Shown here: in pieces, positions 25,826-32,845 of the stretch
Position numbering within the stretch: position 1 is the first letter of the stretch
Layout: each line of letters begins with the position of its first letter
Program-made: the position numbers and the translations under genes
Notes under the pieces: generated by a model
Seen by the model: the letters and a program-made list of their open reading frames with translations, nothing else
Told to the model about the DNA's origin: nothing
The model's database searches: none
Source of the DNA: an uncultured Alphaproteobacteria bacterium
Lineage (GTDB): Bacteria; Pseudomonadota; Alphaproteobacteria; Caulobacterales; Caulobacteraceae
Direction: 5' to 3'
NCBI GenBank assembly: GCA_903909375.1
Contig: CAIVVM010000047.1
Span: forward strand, 1 to 64,000
DNA: 64,000 bases

Positions 25826-26605
25826 ATGGCGTTCAATCCATTCGACCTGACCGGCAAGGTGGGTCTGATCACCGGCGGTAACGGTGGCATTGGTCTGGGC
25901 ATGGCCGAGGGGCTGGCCGCCGCCGGCGCGAAGGTTGCCGTCTGGGGCCAGAATCCGGAAAAGAACGCCAAGGCGGAAGAGACGCTCAAGGCCTACGGCG
26001 TCGACGTGCTGGTCCAGAAGGTGGATGTGGCTGATGAGGCGGCTGTGGTGGCCGCCGTCGCCGAGGTGTTGGCAAAGTTTGGCCGCATCGATTTCTGCGC
26101 CGCCAACGCGGGTCTGGGCGGCGGGGCGCCTTTCGAGGAAATGACCACCGAGAAGTGGCGGCGCGTCACCACGGTGAACCTGGACGCGGTGTTCTGGACG
26201 TTCCGTGAGGCCGCAAAGCACATGGTTGAGCGTGCTCGGGCCGGTGATCCGGGCGGCTCTTTGCTGGTCACCTCGTCGACCTCGGCCATTCACGGCGCGC
26301 CGCGGAACCAGGCCTATGCCGCCACCAAGGGCGCGGTGCTGTCGATGGTGCGCGGCCTGGCGGTGGAATATGCCCGCTACGGCATCCGGGCCAATTCGGT
26401 GCTACCCGGCTGGATCCGTTCGGACATGACCGCTGCGGCCCAGAAGTGGGACAAGTTCAACGACCAGGTGATCGGCCGCGTGCCGATGCGCCGCTGGGGC
26501 GAGCCCGAGGATTTCTCGGGCCTTGCGGTCTATCTGGCCTCTGACGCCTCGAAGTTCCACACGGGCGACAGCTTCGTCATCGACGGCGGCTACACCATCT
26601 ATTGA
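25826..26605 (+). CDS. short-chain dehydrogenase/reductase
   Basis: A 259-residue classical SDR. The cofactor motif is TGGNGGIGLGMAEGLA near residue 15, NAGLGGG lies near 93, and the catalytic Ser and Tyr-Lys are in VTSSTSAIHGAPRNQAYAATK near 160. The end (DSFVIDGGYTIY) is typical. GGGGAGG precedes ATG 25826. The adjacent crotonase starts 10 nt after its stop, so they form an operon and probably act in the same acyl-CoA or alcohol pathway. The substrate is not identifiable. Confidence 0.93.
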   Translation: MAFNPFDLTGKVGLITGGNGGIGLGMAEGLAAAGAKVAVWGQNPEKNAKAEETLKAYGVDVLVQKVDVADEAAVVAAVAEVLAKFGRIDFCAANAGLGGGAPFEEMTTEKWRRVTTVNLDAVFWTFREAAKHMVERARAGDPGGSLLVTSSTSAIHGAPRNQAYAATKGAVLSMVRGLAVEYARYGIRANSVLPGWIRSDMTAAAQKWDKFNDQVIGRVPMRRWGEPEDFSGLAVYLASDASKFHTGDSFVIDGGYTIY

Positions 26606-26615
26606 AGGACCTCTC

Positions 26616-27410
26616 ATGAGCGATCCCTATGCCCGCTACGAACGGCTGAAGTTCGAGCGGCCGTCGCCTGGCGTGCTGCGCATCGTCATGAGCAATCCCG
26701 GCAAGCTCAACGCCACCGACGCGGTGATGCATCGCGAACTGGCCGAGGTCTGGCGCGACGTGGACGCCGACCCGGACACCCGCTGCGCCATCCTGACCGG
26801 AGCGGGAGACACGTTCTCCGCCGGCGGGGATTTCGACATGATCCAGGGGATTGTCGATGACTTCGAGGTGCGCGTGCGATCCATGCGCGAAGCTCGTGAC
26901 ATCGTCATGAATATCATCGATTGCCAGACCCCGGTGGTCAGCGCGATGCGCGGGGTGGCGGTGGGCGCGGGGCTGGTCTGTGGCCTGCTGGCAGACGTCT
27001 CCATCGCGACGCCGGACGCCCGGATCATCGATGGCCATACCCGCCTTGGCGTGGCGGCGGGCGACCATGCCGCGATCATCTGGCCGCTGCTCTGCGGCAT
27101 GGCCAAGGCCAAGTACTATTTGCTCACCTGTGATCCCTTGAGCGGTCAGGAAGCCGAGCGGATCGGGTTGATCTCCCTGTGTGTGCCGGATGACGAGCTG
27201 GACGCCAGGGCGCTGGCTGTCGCAACCAAGCTGGCCAACGGCGCGCCACGCGCCATCGCCTGGACCAAGCACGCGCTGAACCACTGGCTGCGGTCGGCGG
27301 GGCCGGCGTTTGATGCCTCGCTCGCGCTGGAGTTTCTGGGATTCACAGGCCCGGAGGCAGCCGAGGGGCTGGCATCGCATCGGGAGAAGCGCAAGCCGAA
27401 GTTCGTCTGA
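26616..27410 (+). CDS. enoyl-CoA hydratase/isomerase family protein
   Basis: A 264-residue crotonase-fold protein. ATG 26616 ([15 protein letters not shown]) is used because GAAGGA lies upstream and the longer ORF overlaps the SDR gene. The oxyanion-hole region [17 protein letters not shown] near residue 65 and [20 protein letters not shown] near 108 are clear. The segment [15 protein letters not shown] lacks the usual catalytic Glu of true hydratases at that place. The protein may therefore be an isomerase-, thioesterase- or decarboxylase-like member. It is co-transcribed with the SDR. Confidence 0.88.
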   Translation: MSDPYARYERLKFERPSPGVLRIVMSNPGKLNATDAVMHRELAEVWRDVDADPDTRCAILTGAGDTFSAGGDFDMIQGIVDDFEVRVRSMREARDIVMNIIDCQTPVVSAMRGVAVGAGLVCGLLADVSIATPDARIIDGHTRLGVAAGDHAAIIWPLLCGMAKAKYYLLTCDPLSGQEAERIGLISLCVPDDELDARALAVATKLANGAPRAIAWTKHALNHWLRSAGPAFDASLALEFLGFTGPEAAEGLASHREKRKPKFV

Positions 27411-27440
27411 GGGTCAGCGCCGCGACCGGGGGATACTCGA

Positions 27441-28088
27441 TCATGCCGTTGCGGAGACGGGCAGGGGATAGCGAAAGCCGGGGCCTTCAGCATCGACGAC
27501 CGCCCACTGCGCGTCTGCGAAATCCCAGTTGGCGAGATTGTCGAACCATCGCTCAAGGAAGCGCTGTCGCTCGTTCTTGTAGTCCAGGTAGTAGGCATGT
27601 TCCCAAAGGTCACAGACCAGAAGCGGGGTTACGCCTTCCCGGATCAAGAGATCGTCTGCGTCATGGGTCGACACCACCTTGAGCCCATCCGGGCCGGCGA
27701 CGATCCAGTTCCATCCTGATCCGAAGTGAGCCACGCCCGTCTCGACAAACGCGGTCCTGAGGCCCTGCAAGCTGCCGAAGGCCTGGTTGATCGCCCGCAA
27801 GAGGCCACTTGCCGGCCCGGCCTTTTCGGGCGGTCTCATACATTGCCAGAAGAAGGCGTGGTTCCAGGCCTGGGCTGCAGCGTTGAACAGCGGGATGTCG
27901 CCGGTTGAGTGGGCTCTACGGACAATGTCTTCCAGCCGCAGCCCTGACAGTGCAGCTTTCGTCGCCAGCTGGTTGGTCTTGTCCACATAGGTCTTGTGGT
28001 GCTTGCCGTGGTGCGCTTCCAGCGTTTCGGACGAGACGAATGGGGCGAGGGCGTCCAGCGCGTAGGGCAACTCAGGAAGGATTTGCAT
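27441..28088 (-). CDS. sodB: superoxide dismutase, Fe/Mn family (Fe-like)
   Basis: A 215-residue enzyme that dismutates superoxide. Metal ligands line up with the family: His in [12 protein letters not shown] near 26, His in WNHAFFW near 78, and Asp and His in [12 protein letters not shown] near 165-169. The Gln in NAAAQAWNH matches the position used by iron-type enzymes, so iron is more likely than manganese. The loop around residues 58-68 is a few residues longer than in E. coli SodB. No signal peptide is present, so it is cytoplasmic. Confidence 0.94.
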   Translation of the reverse strand: MQILPELPYALDALAPFVSSETLEAHHGKHHKTYVDKTNQLATKAALSGLRLEDIVRRAHSTGDIPLFNAAAQAWNHAFFWQCMRPPEKAGPASGLLRAINQAFGSLQGLRTAFVETGVAHFGSGWNWIVAGPDGLKVVSTHDADDLLIREGVTPLLVCDLWEHAYYLDYKNERQRFLERWFDNLANWDFADAQWAVVDAEGPGFRYPLPVSATA

Positions 28089-28153
28089 CGGGACCAGGGG
28101 GCTTGCGGCGGCGCCGGCGTTCGACTCGCTCCCGCCTCAACCCTGGACGAACT

Positions 28154-28169
28154 CGCATGGTTCCATGCG
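28154..28169. promoter_or_regulatory. inverted repeat CGCATGG-tt-CCATGCG
   Basis: A perfect 7-bp inverted repeat with a 2-nt centre lies 66 nt upstream of sodB and 13 nt downstream of the EF-hand gene stop. It could be an operator for sodB or a hairpin ending the EF-hand transcript. No T-tract follows on the minus strand. Confidence 0.3.
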
Positions 28170-28181
28170 GGCGCCTGACCG

Positions 28182-28586
28182 CTAGCGGCTGCGCCGGGCG
28201 GCCTTCATCTCGGCGCTGTTGAGATACCCATCGCGATTGGTGTCCAGCTCACCAAATCGAACCTCGGCACGGGCGGCCAGTTCCTCAGGCGACAGGGCGC
28301 CATCGCCGGACGCGTCGTTGGACTTGAAGACCTTCTCCACCGCCCCTTTGACGCCAGGAAGGCGCGTGAATCCCGGCAACTCGGCGACGGTCACCCGCCC
28401 ATCCCGGTTCTTGTCGAACTTCATGGATTCTGAGACGAGACCTGTGCGGTATTCGGCGCGGGAGGTGCGGCCATCCTTGTCCCCGTCGAAACCGGCAATG
28501 TTGGCGGGCTGGGCCAGGGCTGGCGTGATCACACCTGAAAGGGCGAGCAAAGCGCTGATCCCGGCAACTCTGAAAAAGGTCGGCAT
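28182..28586 (-). CDS. exported EF-hand calcium-binding protein
   Basis: A 134-residue protein with a signal peptide ending ALAQ near residue 26. Four complete 12-residue EF-hand loops follow: DGDKDGRTSRAE, DKNRDGRVTVAE, DASGDGALSPEE and DTNRDGYLNSAE. Each has Asp at 1, Asp or Asn at 3 (Ser in the third loop), Asp at 5, Gly at 6 and Glu at 12, so all should bind calcium. This is a calmodulin-like count in a periplasmic bacterial protein. Function may be calcium sensing or buffering. Separated by 93 nt from sodB. Confidence 0.88.
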   Translation of the reverse strand: MPTFFRVAGISALLALSGVITPALAQPANIAGFDGDKDGRTSRAEYRTGLVSESMKFDKNRDGRVTVAELPGFTRLPGVKGAVEKVFKSNDASGDGALSPEELAARAEVRFGELDTNRDGYLNSAEMKAARRSR

Positions 28587-28657
28587 CCGGCGGATCCGTC
28601 ATGATTTGAAGCTGATGACATGTGCAGCAAGCCCCGCCGGGTCAAGACCCCGAGGCC

Positions 28658-29500
28658 CTAGTCCGTAAACACAACTGTCTTTCGCCCGTTCAGCAGCACC
28701 CTGTCCTCCAGATGCCAGCGCACGGCGCGCGCCAGCACCCGGCGCTCAATGTCGCGGCCCTTGCGGATCAGGTCGGCGGGGGAATCCCGGTGGCTGATGC
28801 GCTCGACGTCCTGCTCGATGATGGGCCCCTCGTCGAGGTCGGCGGTGACGTAGTGGGCCGTCGCGCCGATCACCTTCACGCCGCGCGCGTGGGCCTGATG
28901 GTAGGGCCGCGCGCCCTTGAAGCCGGGCAGGAACGAGTGGTGAATGTTGATGCAGCGCCCCGCCAGTCTTGCCGACAGGTCGTTGGACAGCACCTGCATG
29001 TAGCGGGCGAGGATGACCAGTTCTGTTCCGGTTTCCTGAACCAGGGCCCATAGCGCGGCTTCCTGCTCGGGCCGGGTTTCCGCCGTTACGGGCAGGTGGC
29101 GAAAGGTGACGCCCTGGAGATCGGTGTGGGGGAAGGTCTCGGCCGGGTGGTTCGACACCACACAGGCCAGGTCCATCGGCATTTCTCCCTGACGCCAGCG
29201 CCAGATCAGGTCGGACAGGCAGTGGTCGGTCTGGGAGGCCAGGATCATCACGCGGCGCCGCTCCCTGCGTCCCCGGAGGGTCCAGGTCATGGCGTGGTCC
29301 TCAGCGACCGGGCGCAGGGCTTCGCGCCAGTCCTCCAGCCCGATCCGGCCCGGGTCGAAGACCACCCGCATGAAGAACCGACCGGTCTCCTGGTCGTCGT
29401 ACTGCTGAGCGTCCAGAATGTTGGCGCCGCCGTCGAAGAGGCAGGTTGAGACCTGGGCGACGATGCCGGGTCGGTCCGGGCAGGACAGGGTGAGGATCAT
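28658..29500 (-). CDS. purU: formyltetrahydrofolate deformylase
   Basis: A 280-residue enzyme that hydrolyses 10-formyl-tetrahydrofolate to formate and tetrahydrofolate, supplying formate for purine synthesis and balancing one-carbon pools. An N-terminal ACT domain ([20 protein letters not shown]) covers about residues 1-80. The formyltransferase-fold domain holds [16 protein letters not shown] and [20 protein letters not shown], with the catalytic Asp in [13 protein letters not shown]. Length is normal. ATG 29500 has only a very close GAGG upstream. The spacer to the next gene upstream is 40 nt. Confidence 0.95.
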   Translation of the reverse strand: MILTLSCPDRPGIVAQVSTCLFDGGANILDAQQYDDQETGRFFMRVVFDPGRIGLEDWREALRPVAEDHAMTWTLRGRRERRRVMILASQTDHCLSDLIWRWRQGEMPMDLACVVSNHPAETFPHTDLQGVTFRHLPVTAETRPEQEAALWALVQETGTELVILARYMQVLSNDLSARLAGRCINIHHSFLPGFKGARPYHQAHARGVKVIGATAHYVTADLDEGPIIEQDVERISHRDSPADLIRKGRDIERRVLARAVRWHLEDRVLLNGRKTVVFTD

Positions 29501-29540
29501 CCTCGATCTTATGCCTCACGCCTTCAACGCTGCCGAGACC

Positions 29541-30320
29541 CTACAGTGACGTCAGGTTCCAGCTGCCGCCGGCATCGCGGCAGGCGTTGAACTGTTCGCG
29601 CACGGTGGGCTGGCCGCGCTCATTGATCGTCTGTTCGACGCGTCGGCAGTCACCGCTGGTCTGGCCGCCCGAAGCCTGCACGACCGAACGGGCCACGTAG
29701 CCCTGGATCAAGCCGTCTTCCTCGACCGCCAGCCAGCCGCCGGCTACGGCGCCGCTGGAGACGAACGTCTCGCCCACCCGCAAGCGATCCAGCACCGTGG
29801 CATCGGCCCTGGGCGCGGCCCGGACGTTGACCCGTGATGAGGCCGAGTACGTGCCGCTCTGGTTTGAGACGCGCGATGCCGGGGTTACCCCTTCGGCAAA
29901 GCGCCAGCGTCCGGACGAGGTGGCAGCCTGAGGCGCACTGTTAACCCGTTCGAGAACCTCGATCCGCCCGCTGGCGCCGGATTGGGGATCAGACCAGGTC
30001 TGCGTCCTGCCGGTGTCGAGCGCCCTCTGGAACGCCTGCTGGGCGTCCTGCTGGGTCTTGCGGTCCATGCGGCAGCCGATGGTGTTGCCGATCACGGCGC
30101 CCAGACCCGCGCCGATCGCGGCGCCAAGGACGCGGTTATCCTTGCTGACCTGGCTACCGGCCAGCGCGCCGACCAGGCCGCCGACTACGGCAGCCTTGGT
30201 GTTGGCACTGCCTTCTGCGTCGCAGGAATAGAGAGACCCGAGCCCCCTGGCTGCCGCAGGGGCCGCCGGAAGGCTGAGAACCGACGCGAGCAGGATGGCG
30301 ATTTTTGCTGACTGAACCAT
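29541..30320 (-). CDS. glycine-zipper / bacterial SH3-domain envelope protein
   Basis: A 259-residue exported protein. A signal peptide is followed by a glycine-zipper membrane-associated region at about residues 45-85 (AAVVGGLVGALAGSQV and LGAAIGAGLGAVIGNTIGC), as in the 17-kDa surface-antigen family. A bacterial SH3 domain lies at about 155-215 (SSRVNVRAAPRADATVLDRLRVGETF). AGGAG 7 nt upstream selects ATG 30320 over a start 30 nt earlier. A wall- or outer-membrane-associated scaffold is likely; the exact role is unknown. Two Cys in the C-terminal tail (GDCRRVEQ, FNACRDAG) may pair. Confidence 0.8.
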   Translation of the reverse strand: MVQSAKIAILLASVLSLPAAPAAARGLGSLYSCDAEGSANTKAAVVGGLVGALAGSQVSKDNRVLGAAIGAGLGAVIGNTIGCRMDRKTQQDAQQAFQRALDTGRTQTWSDPQSGASGRIEVLERVNSAPQAATSSGRWRFAEGVTPASRVSNQSGTYSASSRVNVRAAPRADATVLDRLRVGETFVSSGAVAGGWLAVEEDGLIQGYVARSVVQASGGQTSGDCRRVEQTINERGQPTVREQFNACRDAGGSWNLTSL

Positions 30321-30418
30321 GGGTGTTCTCCTGGGCATTGTCTTCATCATGCGCCCATGCAGGCGCCCTGGCCAAGTGACGGATTGTTAGCTCCCGCTGC
30401 CGCGATCCGCGACGCCGC

Positions 30419-30448
30419 TTGAACTCCCCGCCCGTGGCGGCCTATCTG
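30419..30448 (+). promoter_or_regulatory. predicted sigma-70 promoter of tRNA-Leu
   Basis: TTGAAC and TATCTG are spaced by 18 nt, and the -10 ends 9 nt before the mature 5' end of tRNA-Leu. The distance fits transcription starting at or just before the tRNA. Confidence 0.4.
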
Positions 30449-30457
30449 CTGAAACGC

Positions 30458-30544
30458 GCGGGCGTGGCGGAATCGGTAGACGCAGCGGACTTAAAATCCG
30501 TTTTCGGCAACGAAGTGTCGGTTCAAGTCCGACCGCCCGCACCA
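30458..30544 (+). tRNA. tRNA-Leu (anticodon UAA)
   Basis: An 87-nt class II tRNA with encoded CCA. The acceptor stem GCGGGCG pairs with CGCCCGC, the anticodon loop is CTTAAAA giving anticodon UAA, a long variable arm (TTTTCGGCAACGAAGT) is present as expected for leucine, and the T arm holds GGTTCAAGTCC. The gene downstream on the other strand belongs to a cassette of different base composition; tRNA-Leu genes are common integration sites. Confidence 0.97.
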
Positions 30545-30565
30545 GAAGGCATTGTGAACAATTAA

Positions 30566-30617
30566 ACCTGTCCCCGAATCCTACCCTTTCACCCGACCTG
30601 GGAATCTCGAGACAGGT
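30566..30617. repeat. imperfect inverted repeat ACCTGTCcccgaatcc / gggaatctcgaGACAGGT
   Basis: The arms at 30566-30581 and 30600-30617 match over ACCTGTC/GACAGGT, with further imperfect pairing inside. They lie between tRNA-Leu and the 3' end of rloB. Sequences containing ACCTGTCCCC often flank REP-associated or small transposon remnants in proteobacteria, from memory. A terminator for the rloAB transcript is the other reading. Confidence 0.45.
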
Positions 30618-30625
30618 ATCCACCC

Positions 30626-31282
30626 CTATCTGGCCGGTCTCAGAGACAGCAGCTTTGTCACGACCTCATCGATCGAGGTGTAAAGGTCTTCGTCGTTGTG
30701 ACGACTAAACTGTTCGCGAAGCCGAACAGCGCGTTCCATAGCGACGTTGAGGTTCGATGCAGTGAGCGCGAACACGCCTCTTCGGCCCTTCTCATAGTCT
30801 GCGATATAAGTCTTTAAACGTCCGATGATTGTATGGCGGTCCGCGAAGGCGTGTATCTCTATAAAATGGATTAGGACCCACAGCTCAAAGCATGGGATCG
30901 ACGGAACGGCGAAGAAGGGCACCTTCTTCTTCTCGTCGTTCTTCAATGTCTCATTGAGCCGCCCAGCTTGAGCTAGACCGTCATGGTACGTGTCGTGATC
31001 GTCGCGATCGAAGACTGCATAGACGATGTCGAATTCCCGGCTCTCGCCAAATTTCTCCACCGCATAGTCGACCACTTGCCGGGGCTGCGTTCCGAGTGCG
31101 CTGGGCATGATCTGAACGTGGGCGGTGGGGATGCGAAGTTGTACCCGAATTTCATCGAAATAGTTCGGCTCGGTCTTTTCGCCTTCGCAGACGATCAGCA
31201 CCCGGTCATAGGGTGGCCGCGTCCCCTGTTTTCTCTTGAGTTTCGCCGCTTGGCGATCCCTTGGATGGTTATCACGAGCCAA
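30626..31282 (-). CDS. rloB: RloB/AbiLii-like TOPRIM-type protein (putative phage defence)
   Basis: A 218-residue RloB-family protein. The N-terminal region is basic. TOPRIM-like landmarks follow: the Glu in VLIVCEGEKTEPNYFDEI near residue 32 and the DxD in VYAVFDRDDHDTYHDG near 92. The IPCFELWVLIHF motif near 130 is diagnostic of the family. It starts at TTG 31282, overlapping the ATPase gene by 11 nt, so it is translated from the same mRNA. RloB and lactococcal AbiLii occur with AAA ATPases in phage-resistance pairs. A nuclease effector role is inferred. The gene is less GC-rich than its neighbours. Confidence 0.85.
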   Translation of the reverse strand: MARDNHPRDRQAAKLKRKQGTRPPYDRVLIVCEGEKTEPNYFDEIRVQLRIPTAHVQIMPSALGTQPRQVVDYAVEKFGESREFDIVYAVFDRDDHDTYHDGLAQAGRLNETLKNDEKKKVPFFAVPSIPCFELWVLIHFIEIHAFADRHTIIGRLKTYIADYEKGRRGVFALTASNLNVAMERAVRLREQFSRHNDEDLYTSIDEVVTKLLSLRPAR

Positions 31283-32555
31283 GGTCTACCTTCTCGATGA
31301 GCCGGTTGGGCAGGATGGGCACGCCGCCGTACCTGCCTCTGAGGTAGCCCCGCTCCAATGCCTCACCCTTGCGCGGTGAGAATTCTAGCAGGGGAGTAAG
31401 CGCCGATGACTGGTCGCTCGCTTTGTCAACAAGCCAGACTTGGTCACGACGCAGAACCTCCGCGTCCAATTGGGAAGTGTCGTGGGTACTGAAAATCAGC
31501 TGTGCGCCGCTCGTGTTTACTTCCGGATCGTTGAACACTCGGATGAAGTGACGAACGAGTAGAGCGTGAAGGCTGCGATCCAGCTCATCGACGACAAGAA
31601 CCTTTCCTCTCTGAATGATGTCGAACAAGGGGCCCGCAAGAGAGAAGAGCTTTTGCGTGCCCTGGGACTCATCTTCGAAATCCATGATTGCCGCATCATC
31701 TCCAGCAATGTGCGTGAAGCGTGGCCTAAGGATCTGGACCTCGCTGCGTTCGACGCGAGGTTCGCTCGCAGCGCCAGTCGCGCCATCGATCTTAAAGGTC
31801 GTTTGAAACCCATCCATTTTGTGGACATGGATGTTCGAGATTGCGATGTCGGCTGAAGTAAGAAAACTGCGAATCCGCTTTGCCCATGCGGGGTCTTCGA
31901 GCTTTTGAGTCGAGTAGGTATCCGGGATGTGAGCGCCATCTAGGAAGACGACGAGGTCCTCCGCAAACCAATCATAGAGGGGCCTCAGTTGTTCACTATT
32001 CAATTGGATCGCTACCGATAGGAAGAGCGCATTAGGCCTCGTCGCTTCCTGCCAAACGCGCTTATTACCTTTGAAGCCTGCCCCAAACTTGAACTCGTCA
32101 TGATCCGTCGCACTATCGTACCGACGATCAAACCAGACCTGAGGTTTTGCACTTTGATAGACGAGGAGCCATTCAGCCCAAATTCTCGATGGTGTGGCTT
32201 CAAATCCATATTGGTATCGAATGCCGTCGATGGCGATCGTGGCTTCGAATAGCGTTGGAGAAGCTAAAGTATCCTTCGCTAAACGGAACGGCTGAATGGG
32301 ATGCTGCTGGCTAGGGAGGACCACCGCAGACTGAACCACCATGTTTTGCATCTCGAGTAGGCCGCGCAGCAGGTTCGTTTTGCCACTCGCGTTCGGCCCG
32401 TAGATAGCGGCAGAGCGTGCTACCCGGGGTATGCTGGCGATGCCGGTCGGTGCTGTGTTCTCGTTCAGAAGCAACGTGTCTGCTGAGGCAACGAGCGACA
32501 GGGCGGCTTCATCCCGGAAAGACCGGAAATTCTTGAGCCGAAACTCTATGAGCAT
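31272..32555 (-). CDS. rloA: AAA15-family ATPase (RloA/AbiLi-like, putative phage defence)
   Basis: A 427-residue ATPase of the OLD/RloA/AbiLi type. Walker A is GPNASGKTNLLRG near residue 54, Walker B with catalytic Glu is VLVVDELDRSLHALL near 320, and the H-loop is LIFSTHDTSQLD near 355. The opening MLIEFRLKNFRSFRDEAALSL is the usual SMC/RecF-like beginning. With RloB it forms an ATPase-sensor plus TOPRIM-effector pair, comparable in logic to Gabija, PARIS and AbiL. AAGGCGG precedes ATG 32555. It is transcribed toward tRNA-Leu. Codon choice includes AT-rich codons rare in neighbours, which suggests horizontal acquisition. Confidence 0.88.
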   Translation of the reverse strand: MLIEFRLKNFRSFRDEAALSLVASADTLLLNENTAPTGIASIPRVARSAAIYGPNASGKTNLLRGLLEMQNMVVQSAVVLPSQQHPIQPFRLAKDTLASPTLFEATIAIDGIRYQYGFEATPSRIWAEWLLVYQSAKPQVWFDRRYDSATDHDEFKFGAGFKGNKRVWQEATRPNALFLSVAIQLNSEQLRPLYDWFAEDLVVFLDGAHIPDTYSTQKLEDPAWAKRIRSFLTSADIAISNIHVHKMDGFQTTFKIDGATGAASEPRVERSEVQILRPRFTHIAGDDAAIMDFEDESQGTQKLFSLAGPLFDIIQRGKVLVVDELDRSLHALLVRHFIRVFNDPEVNTSGAQLIFSTHDTSQLDAEVLRRDQVWLVDKASDQSSALTPLLEFSPRKGEALERGYLRGRYGGVPILPNRLIEKVDLGS

Positions 32556-32600
32556 GGGTTACCGCCTTATGTCCGCAAAAAACGCGGAAATTGCGCGAAA

Positions 32601-32606
32601 TGTCAA
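32601..32606 (-). promoter_or_regulatory. possible -35 element of rloAB promoter (TTGACA)
   Basis: A consensus TTGACA on the minus strand lies 46 nt upstream of the rloA start in an AT-rich block. At 17-18 nt distance there is only a T-run (GTTTTT), so the -10 is poor. The inverted repeat AAATTG-N10-CAATTT at 32588-32609 covers the site and could be an operator. Confidence 0.3.
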
Positions 32607-32700
32607 TTTATATCGATCACTGAACTAGGTTAAGACGAAATTTCGCGGGCGGGTCGATCTTAGAGCTTCGCCCTCGGAGCGCTTCGATGACCTTTCGCTC

Positions 32701-32804
32701 AGCCTCAGCCTCAGCCTCAGCCTCAGCCTCAGCCTCAGCCTCAGCCTCAGCCTCAGCCTCAGCCTCAGCCTCAGCCTCAGCCTCAGCCTCAGCCTCAGCC
32801 TCAG
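32701..32804. repeat. hexanucleotide microsatellite (AGCCTC)x17
   Basis: Seventeen exact tandem copies of AGCCTC plus two bases run from 32701 to 32804, with a degenerate copy (TCGCTC) before. The array lies between the stop of the methylmalonyl-CoA mutase large subunit (32846) and the rloAB promoter region. The plus-strand ORF through it would encode poly-Ser-Ala but continues antisense to the mutase, so it is not taken as a gene. The rest of 32556-32845 holds only the AT-rich promoter zone. Confidence 0.97.
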
Positions 32805-32845
32805 TCGCTTCGATTCCTGCGGCAGGTTCAGCGCCCCGCCGCCAG

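Noticed and set aside
30387-30623. Minus-strand ORF of 78 residues (VGLEPTLRCRKRILSPLRLPIPP)
   Set aside because: It is antisense to tRNA-Leu. This peptide is a well-known artefact of tRNA-Leu genes and not a protein.
32640-32660. GCGGGCGGGTCG as a possible att copy of the tRNA-Leu 3' end
   Set aside because: It resembles the tRNA end only in inverted orientation with an extra base. No direct repeat of the tRNA 3' end was found, so no attachment site is claimed.
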